DNA from: Rhodobacterales bacterium UBA5972
GTDB taxonomy: Bacteria > Pseudomonadota > Alphaproteobacteria > Rhodobacterales > Rhodobacteraceae
Assembly: GCA_002430125.1 (NCBI GenBank)
Contig: DJBQ01000014.1
Location: 10,024-33,291, forward strand
Length of the DNA: 23,268 nucleotides
Direction: 5' to 3'
Shown here piece after piece: positions 7,810-17,053 of the stretch (positions are counted from its first letter, which is position 1; each line of letters begins with the position of its first letter). Under the pieces are notes generated by a model. The model was given only the letters and a program-made list of their open reading frames with translations. It made no database searches and had not been told where the DNA came from. Both the position numbers and the translations under genes were made by a program.

Positions 7810-9476
7810 GCCACACTTTCAAACGAGATTTGACCGTTGCAGATTGTCAGGACTGGGCGCAGCGAAAGAATATCATCGGTGGCAATGCTTTCGATATCGC
7901 CCGACAGCACAACAATATCCGCTAGAAACCCCTTTTTCAGGCAGCCGGTTTTGCTTTCCATGAAATTGGCATAAGCGCCGTGCAGGGTGTAGGACGCTAA
8001 CGCTTCGTGCAAGGTCGCGCTTTGGTCTGGTACGTTTTCTGCCCAAGGTTTGCGGGCAACAGCGGCGTGAATACCCAAAATTGGTTCAAGTGGTGAAACC
8101 GGCCAGTCAGACGCAAAGCAAATTCGCGTGCCTGCATTCCAAAGCGTGCGCCAGGCATAAGCATATTGCCAGCGATCCGGGCCAATGGCCGAAATGCCAG
8201 GTTCCAGTGGCAACCCCATGGAGCCCGGAGGATGCGGTGGTTGCATTGACGCGATCACGCCCATTTCAGTAAATCGAGGGATGTCATCAGGGTGAACAAC
8301 TTCGATATGTTCGATGCGGTGGCGGCTGTCGCGGCGGCCATTGGCCTTTTGTGCAGCCGCGTACCCGTCAAGAACGATGCGCACCGCCCCGTCGCCAATC
8401 GCATGCACGCTGATCTGTAAACCGCGCCGGTCAATCTCGACAGCAGCTTCGGCAAAGTCCCCGGCCGAAAACAAAGGCTCGCCGCGCCATCCGGGTTGAT
8501 TACCATAGTCTTCGAGCATCACCGCAGTGCCGCTTTCCAGCACACCATCCACAAACATTTTCACCCGACCGGATTTCAGCATGTCTGAATTAAATTCTGC
8601 AGCGTACTCACTGGCTTCTTCCAGCGAGGCCAAAGACTTTGAATTCGTCAGGTGAAACGGGACTTCGACCCGGCACAACAGGTCACCTTCGTTTTGGATA
8701 TCCTTCAGAAGGTCAAGCTGATAGCGGTTGCCATCCATATTGTGGATCGCGGTAATTCCACATTCCGCGCAAAACCGCAGACCATCTTTCAGGGTGTCGA
8801 TATCTTCCTGCCGCTGTTCAGCAGTCAGGTCAGAGCCCGGTTCAATGCCGGGCATACCCAGCATTTCCCGACCGCCAGAAGTCCGCAAAATCATCACCGG
8901 GCGCATCGCATGGTTTTCACGCAGTTCGCCAGTGGCCAGACCGTCATCGCCCATCACGATTTCGTTTCCGGCACCAACATCGCGTCCGCGCATAATTCCG
9001 GCCTTTTCCAGCGCAATCGTGTTGGCCCAACCTGTATGGTGATCATTGGCTATAACGATCACTGGCTGATCAGCGACCATCCGATCCAGATGGTGTCGCG
9101 TAATTGGTTCATCTTCTCCCAGAATGCTGTAATCCGCAGCTTTGACGATCAAAAGACCTTCGTCGGGATTTTCGCGCGCAAATTTTTGAATCGCGGTTTT
9201 CATCGCTTCAAATCCAGATACGCCGCTCAGTTGCAGCAACCGGCGGCCATACGCGCCGCCAAACAGATGCATGTGGGATTCGACAATTCCCGGCATCAAT
9301 GTGCCGCCTTTTGCATCAATGATCTGGGTCTTTGCATTTGTAAACGCCGCCATGGCATCAAGTTTTCCGACTGCAAGAATACGGTTGCCGGTGATTGCAA
9401 TCGCTTCGGCAGTTGGTTGATCCTTGTCCATTGTCAGGACTTTGGCGTTTTTAATCAAAATATCAGCGTGAACCAT
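7806..9476 (-). CDS. Amidohydrolase, YtcJ-like (Amidohydro_3)
   Basis: The 556-residue metal-dependent hydrolase belongs to the YtcJ/N-substituted formamide deformylase group. The N-terminal strands VHADILIKNAKVLTMD are typical. The first metal motif is PGIVESHMH (H68, H70). Later conserved sites are SVHAIGDGAVRI, HRIEHIEVVHPDD and the aspartate in ASDWPVSPLEP. The frame extends to a TTG at 9491, but the ATG at 9476 has GAAGG six bases upstream and fits family N-termini better. No signal peptide is evident. The gene overlaps the 3' end of tetR by 14 bp, so the two are translated from one transcript. The family acts on amides, formamides and cyclic imides; the substrate here is unknown. The hydrophobic segments and proline-rich loop MQPPHPPGSMGLPLEPG are normal for the family. 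Confidence 0.9.
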   Translation of the reverse strand: MVHADILIKNAKVLTMDKDQPTAEAIAITGNRILAVGKLDAMAAFTNAKTQIIDAKGGTLMPGIVESHMHLFGGAYGRRLLQLSGVSGFEAMKTAIQKFARENPDEGLLIVKAADYSILGEDEPITRHHLDRMVADQPVIVIANDHHTGWANTIALEKAGIMRGRDVGAGNEIVMGDDGLATGELRENHAMRPVMILRTSGGREMLGMPGIEPGSDLTAEQRQEDIDTLKDGLRFCAECGITAIHNMDGNRYQLDLLKDIQNEGDLLCRVEVPFHLTNSKSLASLEEASEYAAEFNSDMLKSGRVKMFVDGVLESGTAVMLEDYGNQPGWRGEPLFSAGDFAEAAVEIDRRGLQISVHAIGDGAVRIVLDGYAAAQKANGRRDSRHRIEHIEVVHPDDIPRFTEMGVIASMQPPHPPGSMGLPLEPGISAIGPDRWQYAYAWRTLWNAGTRICFASDWPVSPLEPILGIHAAVARKPWAENVPDQSATLHEALASYTLHGAYANFMESKTGCLKKGFLADIVVLSGDIESIATDDILSLRPVLTICNGQISFESVA

Positions 9477-10173
9477 GTCGAGCCTTCGCAAGGGTTAAAG
9501 TGGGTTGTTGTGCGCAGTCGTCGGTGAAGAGCAAAGCGACCATTGCCTCAATATCCGCACCAAGAAGGCCAAGGTGCGTTTCAAGTTTCATTTCGTCTTT
9601 TTTGATAAAATTTAAATATTGTGCGGTCCATCGATCAAAGAACAGGTCGGCCAAAAAAGCAGGGTCCGGATCCTGCCCGCTTCGTAATTCCAAATTCCGA
9701 GCGTTCAAAAAGCGGGCCAACTCAGCAACCAATTCCGAATCAAGTAATGAAAACCGTTCGACAAATTCTGTGTTCGGACGTCGGATATTCATGGCTTCGG
9801 CATATCGCCAGACACGTTTGCCAGCGATTCGCAGGGTATAATCTGATACTTCGCCCAGAAACCCCGTTATCGCGTCTGCCAACGGTTGATCCGTCCGATT
9901 GTAGTTACCTTTCCAGCGTGTGCGCGTTGCTTCGGCACCTTCGAAAATCAGGCTGTTCAACAGATTATCTTTAGAACCGAAATAGTTAAAAACAGTCGGG
10001 GGGGAAACGCCGGCATGCTCGGCAATTGCGGCCATAGTTGTGGCTTCAATCCCCTGCGCTGCAAATAGCTTTCCGGCTTCCTTCAGGATAACTTCCCGAC
10101 GCTTCGCTTTCTTCCTGCCCCGAAGACCAGTCGCGCCGGTGGTATCTTCACTCTGGCGGGCCGAATGTTCCAA
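9463..10173 (-). CDS. TetR-family transcriptional regulator
   Basis: The product has 236 residues. After a ~25-residue basic lead the TetR helix-turn-helix covers about 26-75: REVILKEAGKLFAAQGIEATTMAAIAEHAGVSPPTVFNYFGSKDNLL (recognition helix around SPPTVFNYF). The rest is a helical ligand-binding domain. The start is TTG, backed by GAGGA nine bases upstream; the first ATG inside the frame would cut away half of the DNA-binding domain. It overlaps the downstream amidohydrolase by 14 bp and is divergent from potA, with a candidate operator between them, so it may control both directions. Ligand unknown. Confidence 0.93.
   Translation of the reverse strand: MEHSARQSEDTTGATGLRGRKKAKRREVILKEAGKLFAAQGIEATTMAAIAEHAGVSPPTVFNYFGSKDNLLNSLIFEGAEATRTRWKGNYNRTDQPLADAITGFLGEVSDYTLRIAGKRVWRYAEAMNIRRPNTEFVERFSLLDSELVAELARFLNARNLELRSGQDPDPAFLADLFFDRWTAQYLNFIKKDEMKLETHLGLLGADIEAMVALLFTDDCAQQPTLTLAKARHGSR
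9483..9487 (-). promoter_or_regulatory. Ribosome binding site setting the amidohydrolase start
   Basis: GAAGG on the minus strand, six bases before the ATG at 9476. It lies inside the end of the tetR gene and supports the internal ATG over the TTG at 9491. Confidence 0.6.
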
Positions 10174-10182
10174 GACGTCGGA

Positions 10183-10187
10183 TCCTC
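10183..10187 (-). promoter_or_regulatory. Ribosome binding site for the TTG start of tetR
   Basis: GAGGA on the minus strand, nine bases before TTG at 10173. It is the main support for this non-ATG start. Confidence 0.5.
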
Positions 10188-10192
10188 AAAAA

Positions 10193-10225
10193 CTTTAGTC
10201 TGGTAAAAATATTTATTGACTAAAG
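10193..10225. promoter_or_regulatory. Candidate TetR operator in the tetR/potA divergent region
   Basis: An inverted repeat with perfect 8-bp arms, CTTTAGTC at 10193-10200 and GACTAAAG at 10218-10225, separated by 17 AT-rich bases. It is placed between divergent tetR and potA. A -35-like TTGACT (10216-10221) runs into the right arm in the potA direction, so binding there would block that promoter. No clear -10 was found. Binding by the adjacent TetR is inferred from position. Confidence 0.5.
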
Positions 10226-10291
10226 AAATTTCTGTCAATAGCAATGTTATTAAGCAAACTGCTATGCCTGCTACAGCGAGTCGCGCCAAAC

Positions 10292-11371
10292 ATGATTGAA
10301 ATAAGAAACATCACCAAGGTGTTCGGTGCAGGTGAACACGCCGTCACCGCCTTGCAGGAAATCAACGTCAACATTGCCGAGAACGAGTTTTTCACGCTGC
10401 TTGGTCCGTCCGGCTGCGGCAAGACCACTTTGCTGCGTCTGATCGCAGGCTTTGAACATCCCAGCACCGGTTCGATGTTGTTGGCTGGCGAAGACATTTC
10501 GTTACTGCCGCCAAACAAGCGACCTGTGAACACCGTGTTTCAGAACTATGCTTTGTTCCCGCATATGACGGTGGCCGGGAACATCGCTTTTGGTCTGGAA
10601 ATGCTGGGGCGTCCCAAGGCCGAGGTCGCCGAAACCGTTGATCGGATGCTGCGCTTGGTTCGGATGGAAGAACTGAAGAACCGTCAAACTTCCGAGATTT
10701 CTGGCGGGCAACAACAGCGGGTGGCACTCGCGCGTGCATTGGCTCCGCAGCCAAAGGTTTTGCTGCTGGATGAGCCCTTGTCGGCGCTTGATCTGAAGCT
10801 GCGCAAGGAAATGCAGATCGAACTGAAGCGGCTGCAATCGGAAACCGGCATTACGTTTGTGTTTGTGACCCACGACCAGGAAGAGGCGCTGACAATGTCA
10901 GACCGGATTGCCGTGATGAATGCAGGCCGTATTCACCAGATCGGTTCGCCGCGCCAGATTTATGATCACCCGGAAAATCGCTTTGTCGCCAACTTCATTG
11001 GCGACAGCAACTTTCTGAACGCCAAGCTTGGGAATATCAAAGACGATCAGGCGGAATTGGAATTTGCGGCCGGTCGCAAGGTGACAGTACCGCTTCATCG
11101 GGCCGATTTGTCGGATGGCGAGGTTTCGGTTCTGATCCGCCCGGAACACGTGTCAATCGCCGAACCGACCGGCAACAGCCACGAGTTAACCGGCGTGATT
11201 GAGAACATCGTCTATTTTGGCACCGATACGCATTACCACCTGAAACTCGCATCTGGCGAGGCTTTCATGGCCAGGTTGCAAAATAATCCAAGCGAGGCTG
11301 AAAAGCGGGCTGCCGGCGATAAAGTTGCAGTGCTGATGGATGCAAAAGCCATCCAGATTTTGCGCGACTAA
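10292..11371 (+). CDS. potA: Spermidine/putrescine-type ABC importer, ATP-binding subunit
   Basis: The 359-residue cytoplasmic ATPase energises the importer encoded downstream. Walker A is GPSGCGKTT (38-46), the Q-loop is in [13 protein letters not shown], the signature is [14 protein letters not shown] (about 137-150), Walker B is [12 protein letters not shown] (156-167) and the switch histidine is in [21 protein letters not shown] domain follows ([11 protein letters not shown] onward). The frame extends 16 codons upstream to an ATG at 10244, but homologues begin at the [15 protein letters not shown] at 10292; neither start has a good Shine-Dalgarno. It is the first gene of a potABCD-like operon, divergent from tetR. 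Family membership is firm; the polyamine substrate is only the family default. Confidence 0.93.
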   Translation: MIEIRNITKVFGAGEHAVTALQEINVNIAENEFFTLLGPSGCGKTTLLRLIAGFEHPSTGSMLLAGEDISLLPPNKRPVNTVFQNYALFPHMTVAGNIAFGLEMLGRPKAEVAETVDRMLRLVRMEELKNRQTSEISGGQQQRVALARALAPQPKVLLLDEPLSALDLKLRKEMQIELKRLQSETGITFVFVTHDQEEALTMSDRIAVMNAGRIHQIGSPRQIYDHPENRFVANFIGDSNFLNAKLGNIKDDQAELEFAAGRKVTVPLHRADLSDGEVSVLIRPEHVSIAEPTGNSHELTGVIENIVYFGTDTHYHLKLASGEAFMARLQNNPSEAEKRAAGDKVAVLMDAKAIQILRD

Positions 11372-11401
11372 GGGGATGCAAAACGTGAGGACAAGCGCGA
11401 C

Positions 11402-12349
11402 ATGACCGTGCAGGCTGATCCAGTGACTGTCGACAAAGCGGTCGAGATCGAACGCGATGCGCGTCGACGCGATGTGCGCATGCGTTGGCTGTTATCGGCC
11501 CCGGCCCTGACGATAATAACATTGTTTGCGGCTGGCCCGCTGTTGATCGTTTTGGTTTATTCTTTCCTGACGCCGGGCAATTACGGCAACGTCAAATGGA
11601 TTTTCTCGATAGACGCCTGGACCAATGTCGTTGTTCAGAGGGATATTTTTGACAATACGCTGCAATGGGCCGACGCGCATCTAAGTATTTTCTGGCGGTC
11701 GCTAAAGCTGTCGATCGTAACCACGATCCTGACCGCAATTTTTGGTATTCCCACGGCTTACTTCATCGCCACCCGCAGCGCCAAGACCCGCAATTTGTGG
11801 CTGTTTTTGATCACCATTCCGTTCTGGACCAACCTTTTGGTGCGCACAATCGCTGTGCAGGAACTGATCCGCACCGAGGGTGTGATCAACAATGTTTTGC
11901 GGATGCTGCATATTATCGACACGCCAATCCAGATGATGTTCACGGATTTCGCAATCGGATTTGGTATGACCTATGTCTATTTGCCTTTGATGGTGTTGCC
12001 GGTTTATGCCTCGATTGAAAAGCTGGATTTCCGCTTGGTCGAGGCAGGTTACGACCTTTACGCCAGCCGCTGGACCTGTTTCCGCCGGATCATTCTGCCC
12101 TTGGTCAAACCCGGTATGATTGCAGGTTCGATCCTTGTTTTTGTGCCGTCACTTGGGGCTTACGTAACGCCCCGCGTGTTGGGCGGCGGCAAGAACCTGA
12201 TGTTCGGCAACCTGATCGAACTGCAATTCGGCCAAGGCCGGAACTGGCCCCTTGGTGCTGCGCTTTCAATTTCGCTGATGGTGCTCGTGATGGTCGCGCT
12301 GATCTACTACACACGGATTTCAAGCGGCGGGGATAAGCAAAATGGCTGA
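11402..12349 (+). CDS. potB: Spermidine/putrescine-type ABC importer, permease 1
   Basis: The 315-residue inner-membrane permease has about six transmembrane segments, the first at about 28-52 (WLLSAPALTIITLFAAGPLL). The EAA loop that docks onto PotA is EAGYDLYASRWTCFRRIILP with LVKPG following. A charged cytosolic N-terminus of about 27 residues precedes the first helix. The start has GAGG upstream. It lies 30 bp after potA and overlaps potC by 8 bp, so the subunits are translationally coupled. Confidence 0.92.
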   Translation: MTVQADPVTVDKAVEIERDARRRDVRMRWLLSAPALTIITLFAAGPLLIVLVYSFLTPGNYGNVKWIFSIDAWTNVVVQRDIFDNTLQWADAHLSIFWRSLKLSIVTTILTAIFGIPTAYFIATRSAKTRNLWLFLITIPFWTNLLVRTIAVQELIRTEGVINNVLRMLHIIDTPIQMMFTDFAIGFGMTYVYLPLMVLPVYASIEKLDFRLVEAGYDLYASRWTCFRRIILPLVKPGMIAGSILVFVPSLGAYVTPRVLGGGKNLMFGNLIELQFGQGRNWPLGAALSISLMVLVMVALIYYTRISSGGDKQNG

Positions 12350-13160
12350 TTTTTCCCTGTTCAGCCGACGATTTGACGTCAAACGGGTGCCCGGATTTGC
12401 CAGTGTTGCGCTTGGCGTTTTTGTAATGTTGTACATGCCGGTGATCCTGCTGGTGGTTTATTCCTTCAACAAAGGGACCAATTTGGCCTTCTGGGAGGGG
12501 TTTTCTTTACGCTGGTATGTGCAAGCGTATCACAACGAGGCTGTGCAGGAAGCGGCGTTTCGCTCGCTGTATCTGGCGCTGATTGCCGCCACCCTTGCGA
12601 CCACAGCGGCCACGATGGCAGCTTTGGCAACCACGCGAACAAAGAAATTTCGCGGCCAGATGCTGATTTACACGCTGATTAACCAACCGTTGATGGTGCC
12701 GGAAATCGTGACAGCCGTTGCGTTGCTGATCTTTTTTGCCATGATAAAAGTTGCAACCGGTCATACCGGGATGATCTATCTGATCGTGGCGCACACCGCG
12801 TTTTGCATCCCGTTTGCCTATCTGCCTATCCGGGCGCGGCTTGAAAGCATGGATCTGACGTTGGAAACCGCTGCCGCCGATTTGTATGCCAGCCCTTGGA
12901 TGACGTTCCGCCGGGTGACGCTGCCCTTGATGTGGCCAGGGATTGTGGCGGGATTAATGCTGGCTTTTGTGGTGTCGCTTGATGATGTGGTGATCACAGA
13001 ATTTGTGAAATCAGCTGGACAAGAGACGCTGCCAACCTTCATGCTGGGCCAATTGCGCCGTGTCGTCACGCCCGAGGTCAATGCGATTTCAACGGTTCTG
13101 ATGGCAGTCAGCGTCATTTTCGTGGCCATGTTTTTCGTCCTTACCGGGCGAAAAAATTAA
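12342..13160 (+). CDS. potC: Spermidine/putrescine-type ABC importer, permease 2
   Basis: The 272-residue inner-membrane permease is the partner of the potB product. The first transmembrane segment is around VALGVFVMLYMPVILLVVYS, and PotC-like FNKGTNLAFWEGFSLRWY follows. The EAA loop reads LETAAADLYASPWMTFRRVT. The segment FVVSLDDVVITEFVKS near the C-terminus is typical of PotC. The start lies within the last codons of potB. Confidence 0.92.
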   Translation: MADFSLFSRRFDVKRVPGFASVALGVFVMLYMPVILLVVYSFNKGTNLAFWEGFSLRWYVQAYHNEAVQEAAFRSLYLALIAATLATTAATMAALATTRTKKFRGQMLIYTLINQPLMVPEIVTAVALLIFFAMIKVATGHTGMIYLIVAHTAFCIPFAYLPIRARLESMDLTLETAAADLYASPWMTFRRVTLPLMWPGIVAGLMLAFVVSLDDVVITEFVKSAGQETLPTFMLGQLRRVVTPEVNAISTVLMAVSVIFVAMFFVLTGRKN

Positions 13161-13214
13161 CTTTCGAAAAAAACCAATCATAGCCCTGACCGGGCATAAC
13201 AAGGGAGAAGTGCA

Positions 13215-14249
13215 ATGAAACTTAAAGTTCTGTCAGCCGTAACCGGGGCCGCTCTGGCCTTGACCGGCACCACAGCTTTCGCTGCAGGCGAGCTGAACAT
13301 TTACAACTGGGGCAACTATACCAACCCCGAACTGATCACGAAGTTTGAAAAAGAATACGACATCAAGGTCACAGTCACCGATTATGACTCCAACGATACG
13401 GCGCTGGCCAAAGTGAAAGTTGGCGGCCACGGCTTTGATATCGTTGTGCCGACAAACGGTTATGTGCCGATCTGGATCAGCGAAGGTCTGCTGCTGGAAT
13501 CACGCCCGGATCAGATGGCAAATTTTGGCAATGTTGATCCGCTTTGGGTCAATGTATCGTGGGATGCTGGCCGTCACTACACCGTGCCTTGGCAGTGGGG
13601 TTCCACCGGTGTGGTCGTCAACACCAAATACTATAAGGGCGACATCAACACGTCAGCCATGTTCCTTGATCCACCAGCCGAGTTGATTGGCCGGATCAAC
13701 GTCGTGCCTGAAATGAACGATGTTATGGCTCTGACGATCAAATATGTTGGCGGCGAACCCTGCACCAACGACCTGACCGTGCTGAAAAAAGTGCGCGACA
13801 AACTGGTCGAGGCCAAGCCGAAATGGCTGGGCATGGATTATGGCAACATTGAAAAATTCGCCAAGGAAGACCTGCTTGCCGGGGTAAACTGGAACGGTTC
13901 CACGTTCCGGATGCGGCTGGCAAATGCGGATATCCATTATGGTTATCCAAAAGAAGGTTATCCGTTGTGGATGGACAGCGTTGCGGTTCTGAAAGATGCC
14001 AAGAACGTTGAAAATGCCAAGCTGTTTCAGAACTTTATCATGGTGCCTGAAAACGCCGCTCTGATCTCGGCTTTTGCGCGCTATGCAAACGGGATCAAAG
14101 GCTCCGAGGAATTCATGCCAGAAGACATGAAAACCGCTCCGGAAATCGTTGTTCCGGCCGAATTTGCGGCAGTTGGCCAGTTCTTCCCAACTTGTCCGCA
14201 AGAAACCACGGCGCTTTACACACGCATCTGGACCGACCTCCAGAAATAA
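13215..14249 (+). CDS. potD: Spermidine/putrescine-type ABC importer, periplasmic binding protein
   Basis: The product has 344 residues. A signal peptide covers 1-23 (cleavage after TAFA, before [10 protein letters not shown]). The mature protein opens with the PotD/PotF strand [22 protein letters not shown] and continues with [21 protein letters not shown] and [13 protein letters not shown], all typical of the polyamine-binding family. A strong AAGGGAGAA precedes the ATG. Two cysteines (in GGEPCTND and FPTCPQET) might form a disulfide. It closes the potABCD-like set and is followed by a terminator-like hairpin. The real ligand could be another amine; binding residues cannot be settled by eye. 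Confidence 0.92.
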   Translation: MKLKVLSAVTGAALALTGTTAFAAGELNIYNWGNYTNPELITKFEKEYDIKVTVTDYDSNDTALAKVKVGGHGFDIVVPTNGYVPIWISEGLLLESRPDQMANFGNVDPLWVNVSWDAGRHYTVPWQWGSTGVVVNTKYYKGDINTSAMFLDPPAELIGRINVVPEMNDVMALTIKYVGGEPCTNDLTVLKKVRDKLVEAKPKWLGMDYGNIEKFAKEDLLAGVNWNGSTFRMRLANADIHYGYPKEGYPLWMDSVAVLKDAKNVENAKLFQNFIMVPENAALISAFARYANGIKGSEEFMPEDMKTAPEIVVPAEFAAVGQFFPTCPQETTALYTRIWTDLQK

Positions 14250-14258
14250 GCCAATCGA

Positions 14259-14294
14259 TCCGGTCCCCGAAATCCGGGGGCCGGACAACTTTTT
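14259..14294 (+). terminator. Intrinsic terminator-like hairpin after potD
   Basis: An 11-bp stem (arms 14259-14269 and 14275-14285, one T-G wobble) with a 5-base loop AAATC is followed by CAAC and five T (14290-14294). It ends only 3 bases before the ATG of the next gene, so it could act as a partial terminator, or in mRNA as a block on ribosome loading for the serine hydrolase. Confidence 0.65.
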
Positions 14295-14297
14295 GAG

Positions 14298-15524
14298 ATG
14301 GCAATGACCTCCTACAAAAACTCCGAACCCAAACCGCCGATCATGCAGGGTACGCCCGTGCCGCCTGAATGGCGCATTACGCATCAAAACTGGGACAGCC
14401 CGCCGTGGAATCGCTGGAGTTTCCAGAATGTAAGGCAGATTTTGCCCACCGCCCCGGTTCACGCTGCACGCAATGCGCCAGCCGAACTTGAGTCAGACCC
14501 CAAAGAACTGGCCGATGTAACATTCACGGCGTGGGATGGTTCGGACATGAGCGTCGAAAAGATGCTCGACGAAACATATACCGACGGCTTTGTCGTTGTC
14601 GTTGACGGCAAGATCGTTGTTGAACGCTATTTCAACGCAATGACGCCGCAGACTTTGCATCTGGCGCAATCCGTTTCAAAATCCGTGGTTTCTACGGTTG
14701 CCGGTATTCTGATCGGTCGCGGCTTGATGGACCCGACTAAACCGATATCTGACTATCTGCCGGAGCTGAAAAACACTGGCTGGAACGGTGCTTTGTTACA
14801 GCATGTTCTGGACATGACTTCCGGTGTCAAATTCGGGGAACAATATACCGCACCTGACAGCGATATCGCCAAAACCGACGTCGCTGCCGGATGGAAGCCA
14901 ATGCGTGCCGACACAGCCGATTGGCCGACTTGTATCTGGGACCAGATCACTGGCCTCAAGGAAACAGACGCCGCACATGGCGCACGGTTTGAATATCGCT
15001 CGATTGAAACCGATGTTCTCGCGCATGCGTTGGAGCGCGTCACCGGCACACGTCTGGCTGAACTTGTCAGCCGCGAATTATGGTCGAAAATCGGTGCCGA
15101 GGAAGACGCCTGCTTCACCGTGGACAGCGCCGGCTATGCCCTGGCTGATGGCGGGTTTAACGCGACATTGCGCGATTTTGCGCGGTTTGGGCTGATGCAT
15201 TTGAACAATGGCAAGGTCGGTGATGAACAGATCGTGCCCGCCGATTGGATTGCCGATATCAGGCGCGGTCCGCACGGCCTGTTTAACGACACATCGCGCG
15301 AATTGTTGCCAAACGGTCAGTACCGTAACCAGTTTTGGGTTGAAGACGCCAGCCGGCAAACCGTGATGTGTGTCGGTGTGTTCGGGCAACTTATCTATAT
15401 TGCGCCGGAATATAACATGGTCGCCGTCAAGCTATCCACATGGCCCGATTTCCTAAGCAACGAGTTCAAATCAAATACCCTGCGCGGGCTTCACGCAATC
15501 GCGGCGGCTTTGGGCAAGTCTTAA
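14298..15524 (+). CDS. Serine hydrolase of the class C beta-lactamase family, NylB-like
   Basis: The 408-residue protein is in the beta-lactamase/DD-peptidase fold family and resembles 6-aminohexanoate-dimer hydrolase (NylB, about 392 residues). The catalytic SxxK is SVSK at 125-128 (HLAQSVSKSVV). The second motif is the NylB-type YRS with Y233 (RFEYRSIETDVLAHALE), and LADGGFNATLRDFARFGLMH is typical of the same group. No signal peptide is seen, suggesting cytosolic action. ATG codons at 14298 and 14304 are both possible; no good Shine-Dalgarno exists because the terminator hairpin occupies that space. It is followed after 12 bp by an amidase. Substrate is unknown: esters, amides or aminohexanoate-like linear amides are all possible for this family. 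Confidence 0.88.
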   Translation: MAMTSYKNSEPKPPIMQGTPVPPEWRITHQNWDSPPWNRWSFQNVRQILPTAPVHAARNAPAELESDPKELADVTFTAWDGSDMSVEKMLDETYTDGFVVVVDGKIVVERYFNAMTPQTLHLAQSVSKSVVSTVAGILIGRGLMDPTKPISDYLPELKNTGWNGALLQHVLDMTSGVKFGEQYTAPDSDIAKTDVAAGWKPMRADTADWPTCIWDQITGLKETDAAHGARFEYRSIETDVLAHALERVTGTRLAELVSRELWSKIGAEEDACFTVDSAGYALADGGFNATLRDFARFGLMHLNNGKVGDEQIVPADWIADIRRGPHGLFNDTSRELLPNGQYRNQFWVEDASRQTVMCVGVFGQLIYIAPEYNMVAVKLSTWPDFLSNEFKSNTLRGLHAIAAALGKS

Positions 15525-15536
15525 AGGGAACCGACG

Positions 15537-16964
15537 ATGGAAACATCAGACCTTTGTTATACCTCAGCGGATGACGCAATCGCTGCCTTTAAGGCGAAAA
15601 AACTGTCGCCGGTTGAATTGATGCAGGCTGTTATAACCCAGGCCGAAAAGGTTCAGGACAATCTGAAACCGTTCACCTACACCTATTACGACGAAGCGAT
15701 GGACCTCGCGAAAGCCGCAGAGGCGCGTTATGCCAAGGGCGCTGAAATCGGCCCGCTTGACGGTCTGCCAATTGGTATCAAAGACGAAAGCTATATTACA
15801 GGCAAACAGACGTCGAACGGGTCGTTGATCATGAAGGATTTTGTGGCCGAAACCACCTCGGTCAACAATCAGCGCATTCTGGCGGCTGGCGGGATTGTGC
15901 ACGCGCGCACGGCCACCCCCGAGTTTTCCTGCGCGGGCGTCACCTGGTCGCGCCTGTGGGGGGTTACCCGCAATCCGTGGAACCCGGAATTCACGCCCGG
16001 CGGGTCAAGTGGTGGTTCTGCGGCCTCATTGGCAGCGGGAACCTCGACGATATGTACCGGGTCCGATATTGGCGGTTCGATCCGCATCCCGGCCTCGACC
16101 TGCGGATTGGTGGGCTACAAGCCGCCATATGGGCGCAACACGGATGACCCGCCGTTCAACCTTGATTTCTATTGCCATACCGGCCCCTTGGCGCGGACGG
16201 TAAAAGACGCGATCCGCATGCAAAATGTGATGTGCGGCCCGTCACCAACCGACATTGCATCGTTGCGCCCCAAACTGGTCCTGCCAACAGAATATGCGTC
16301 GATCAAAGGCTGGAAGATTGCCTATTCGCCCGATCTATGCGCGTTTGAAGTCGACCCGGAGGTTCGCCGAAATACCGAGGCCGCCTTGCAGGTGTTCCGC
16401 GATCTTGGTGCCACGGTTCACGCGGTTGATCTTGGCTGGAGCCCCAAGATTTTGGACGCCGCCATGACGTATCTAAACCACCTGTTCGGTGGTTATCTGT
16501 CGACGTTATTGGCGGAACACGGCGATAAGATGACAACCTATTGCCGTCACCTTTGCGAAGAGGCCATGCAATCGACCGCGCAAGATTTCGTTGGCTCGCT
16601 TGAGGTTGCCGGTGAGATGTACAACACCCTTGGCCCGATCCTTGAAGATTACAACGTATTGATCTGCCCGACCACGGGCTTGCCAGCGGTCCCTGCGGAT
16701 TTTGATCAGACCACCCAAAAGGTGATGATCAATGGCAAAGAGGTCAACTCCGCCCTTGGCTGGGTGATGACCACGCCGTTCAACACAATGAGCCGCTGTC
16801 CGGTGCTGACAGTCCCTTCTGGTCATGCCGCAAATGGCGTGCCGACGGGCATACAGATCGTCGGGCGCACATATTGCGACGAGGATGTGTTTCAGGCCGC
16901 GCTGGCCTATGAAACTGCACTTGGTGGTTGGTTTGGCAGTACCGATAAGCGCCCGGTAATCTGA
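15537..16964 (+). CDS. Amidase signature family hydrolase
   Basis: The product has 475 residues and carries a complete Ser-cisSer-Lys triad: K82 in GLPIGIKDE, S157 in the glycine/serine loop TPGGSSGGSAAS, and nucleophile S181 in GSDIGGSIRIPAS. The 75- and 24-residue spacings between them equal those of fatty acid amide hydrolase as I recall it. The family includes NylA (cyclic aminohexanoate dimer hydrolase), GatA and many amide catabolic enzymes; the absence of gatC/gatB nearby argues against GatA. AAAGGGAA precedes the start, 12 bp after the NylB-like gene, so the two are probably co-transcribed. Together with the importer they suggest intracellular cleavage of an imported amide. Confidence 0.92.
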   Translation: METSDLCYTSADDAIAAFKAKKLSPVELMQAVITQAEKVQDNLKPFTYTYYDEAMDLAKAAEARYAKGAEIGPLDGLPIGIKDESYITGKQTSNGSLIMKDFVAETTSVNNQRILAAGGIVHARTATPEFSCAGVTWSRLWGVTRNPWNPEFTPGGSSGGSAASLAAGTSTICTGSDIGGSIRIPASTCGLVGYKPPYGRNTDDPPFNLDFYCHTGPLARTVKDAIRMQNVMCGPSPTDIASLRPKLVLPTEYASIKGWKIAYSPDLCAFEVDPEVRRNTEAALQVFRDLGATVHAVDLGWSPKILDAAMTYLNHLFGGYLSTLLAEHGDKMTTYCRHLCEEAMQSTAQDFVGSLEVAGEMYNTLGPILEDYNVLICPTTGLPAVPADFDQTTQKVMINGKEVNSALGWVMTTPFNTMSRCPVLTVPSGHAANGVPTGIQIVGRTYCDEDVFQAALAYETALGGWFGSTDKRPVI

Positions 16965-17053
16965 CGCGCAAAAGCCCCTGACCGCGGAATTACGCTTGCC
17001 CTTACGATGCTGACACGTCTATCCGTGGGGCGTTTCCAAAACAGGGGCATCCG

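Noticed and set aside
8652..9527. Long plus-strand frame of 291 codons
   Set aside because: Fully antisense to the amidohydrolase, which has clear family motifs; a shadow frame.
13183..13195. Small GCCC-TGACC-GGGC hairpin between potC and potD
   Set aside because: Only a 4-bp stem without a T-tract; too weak to call an attenuator or processing site.
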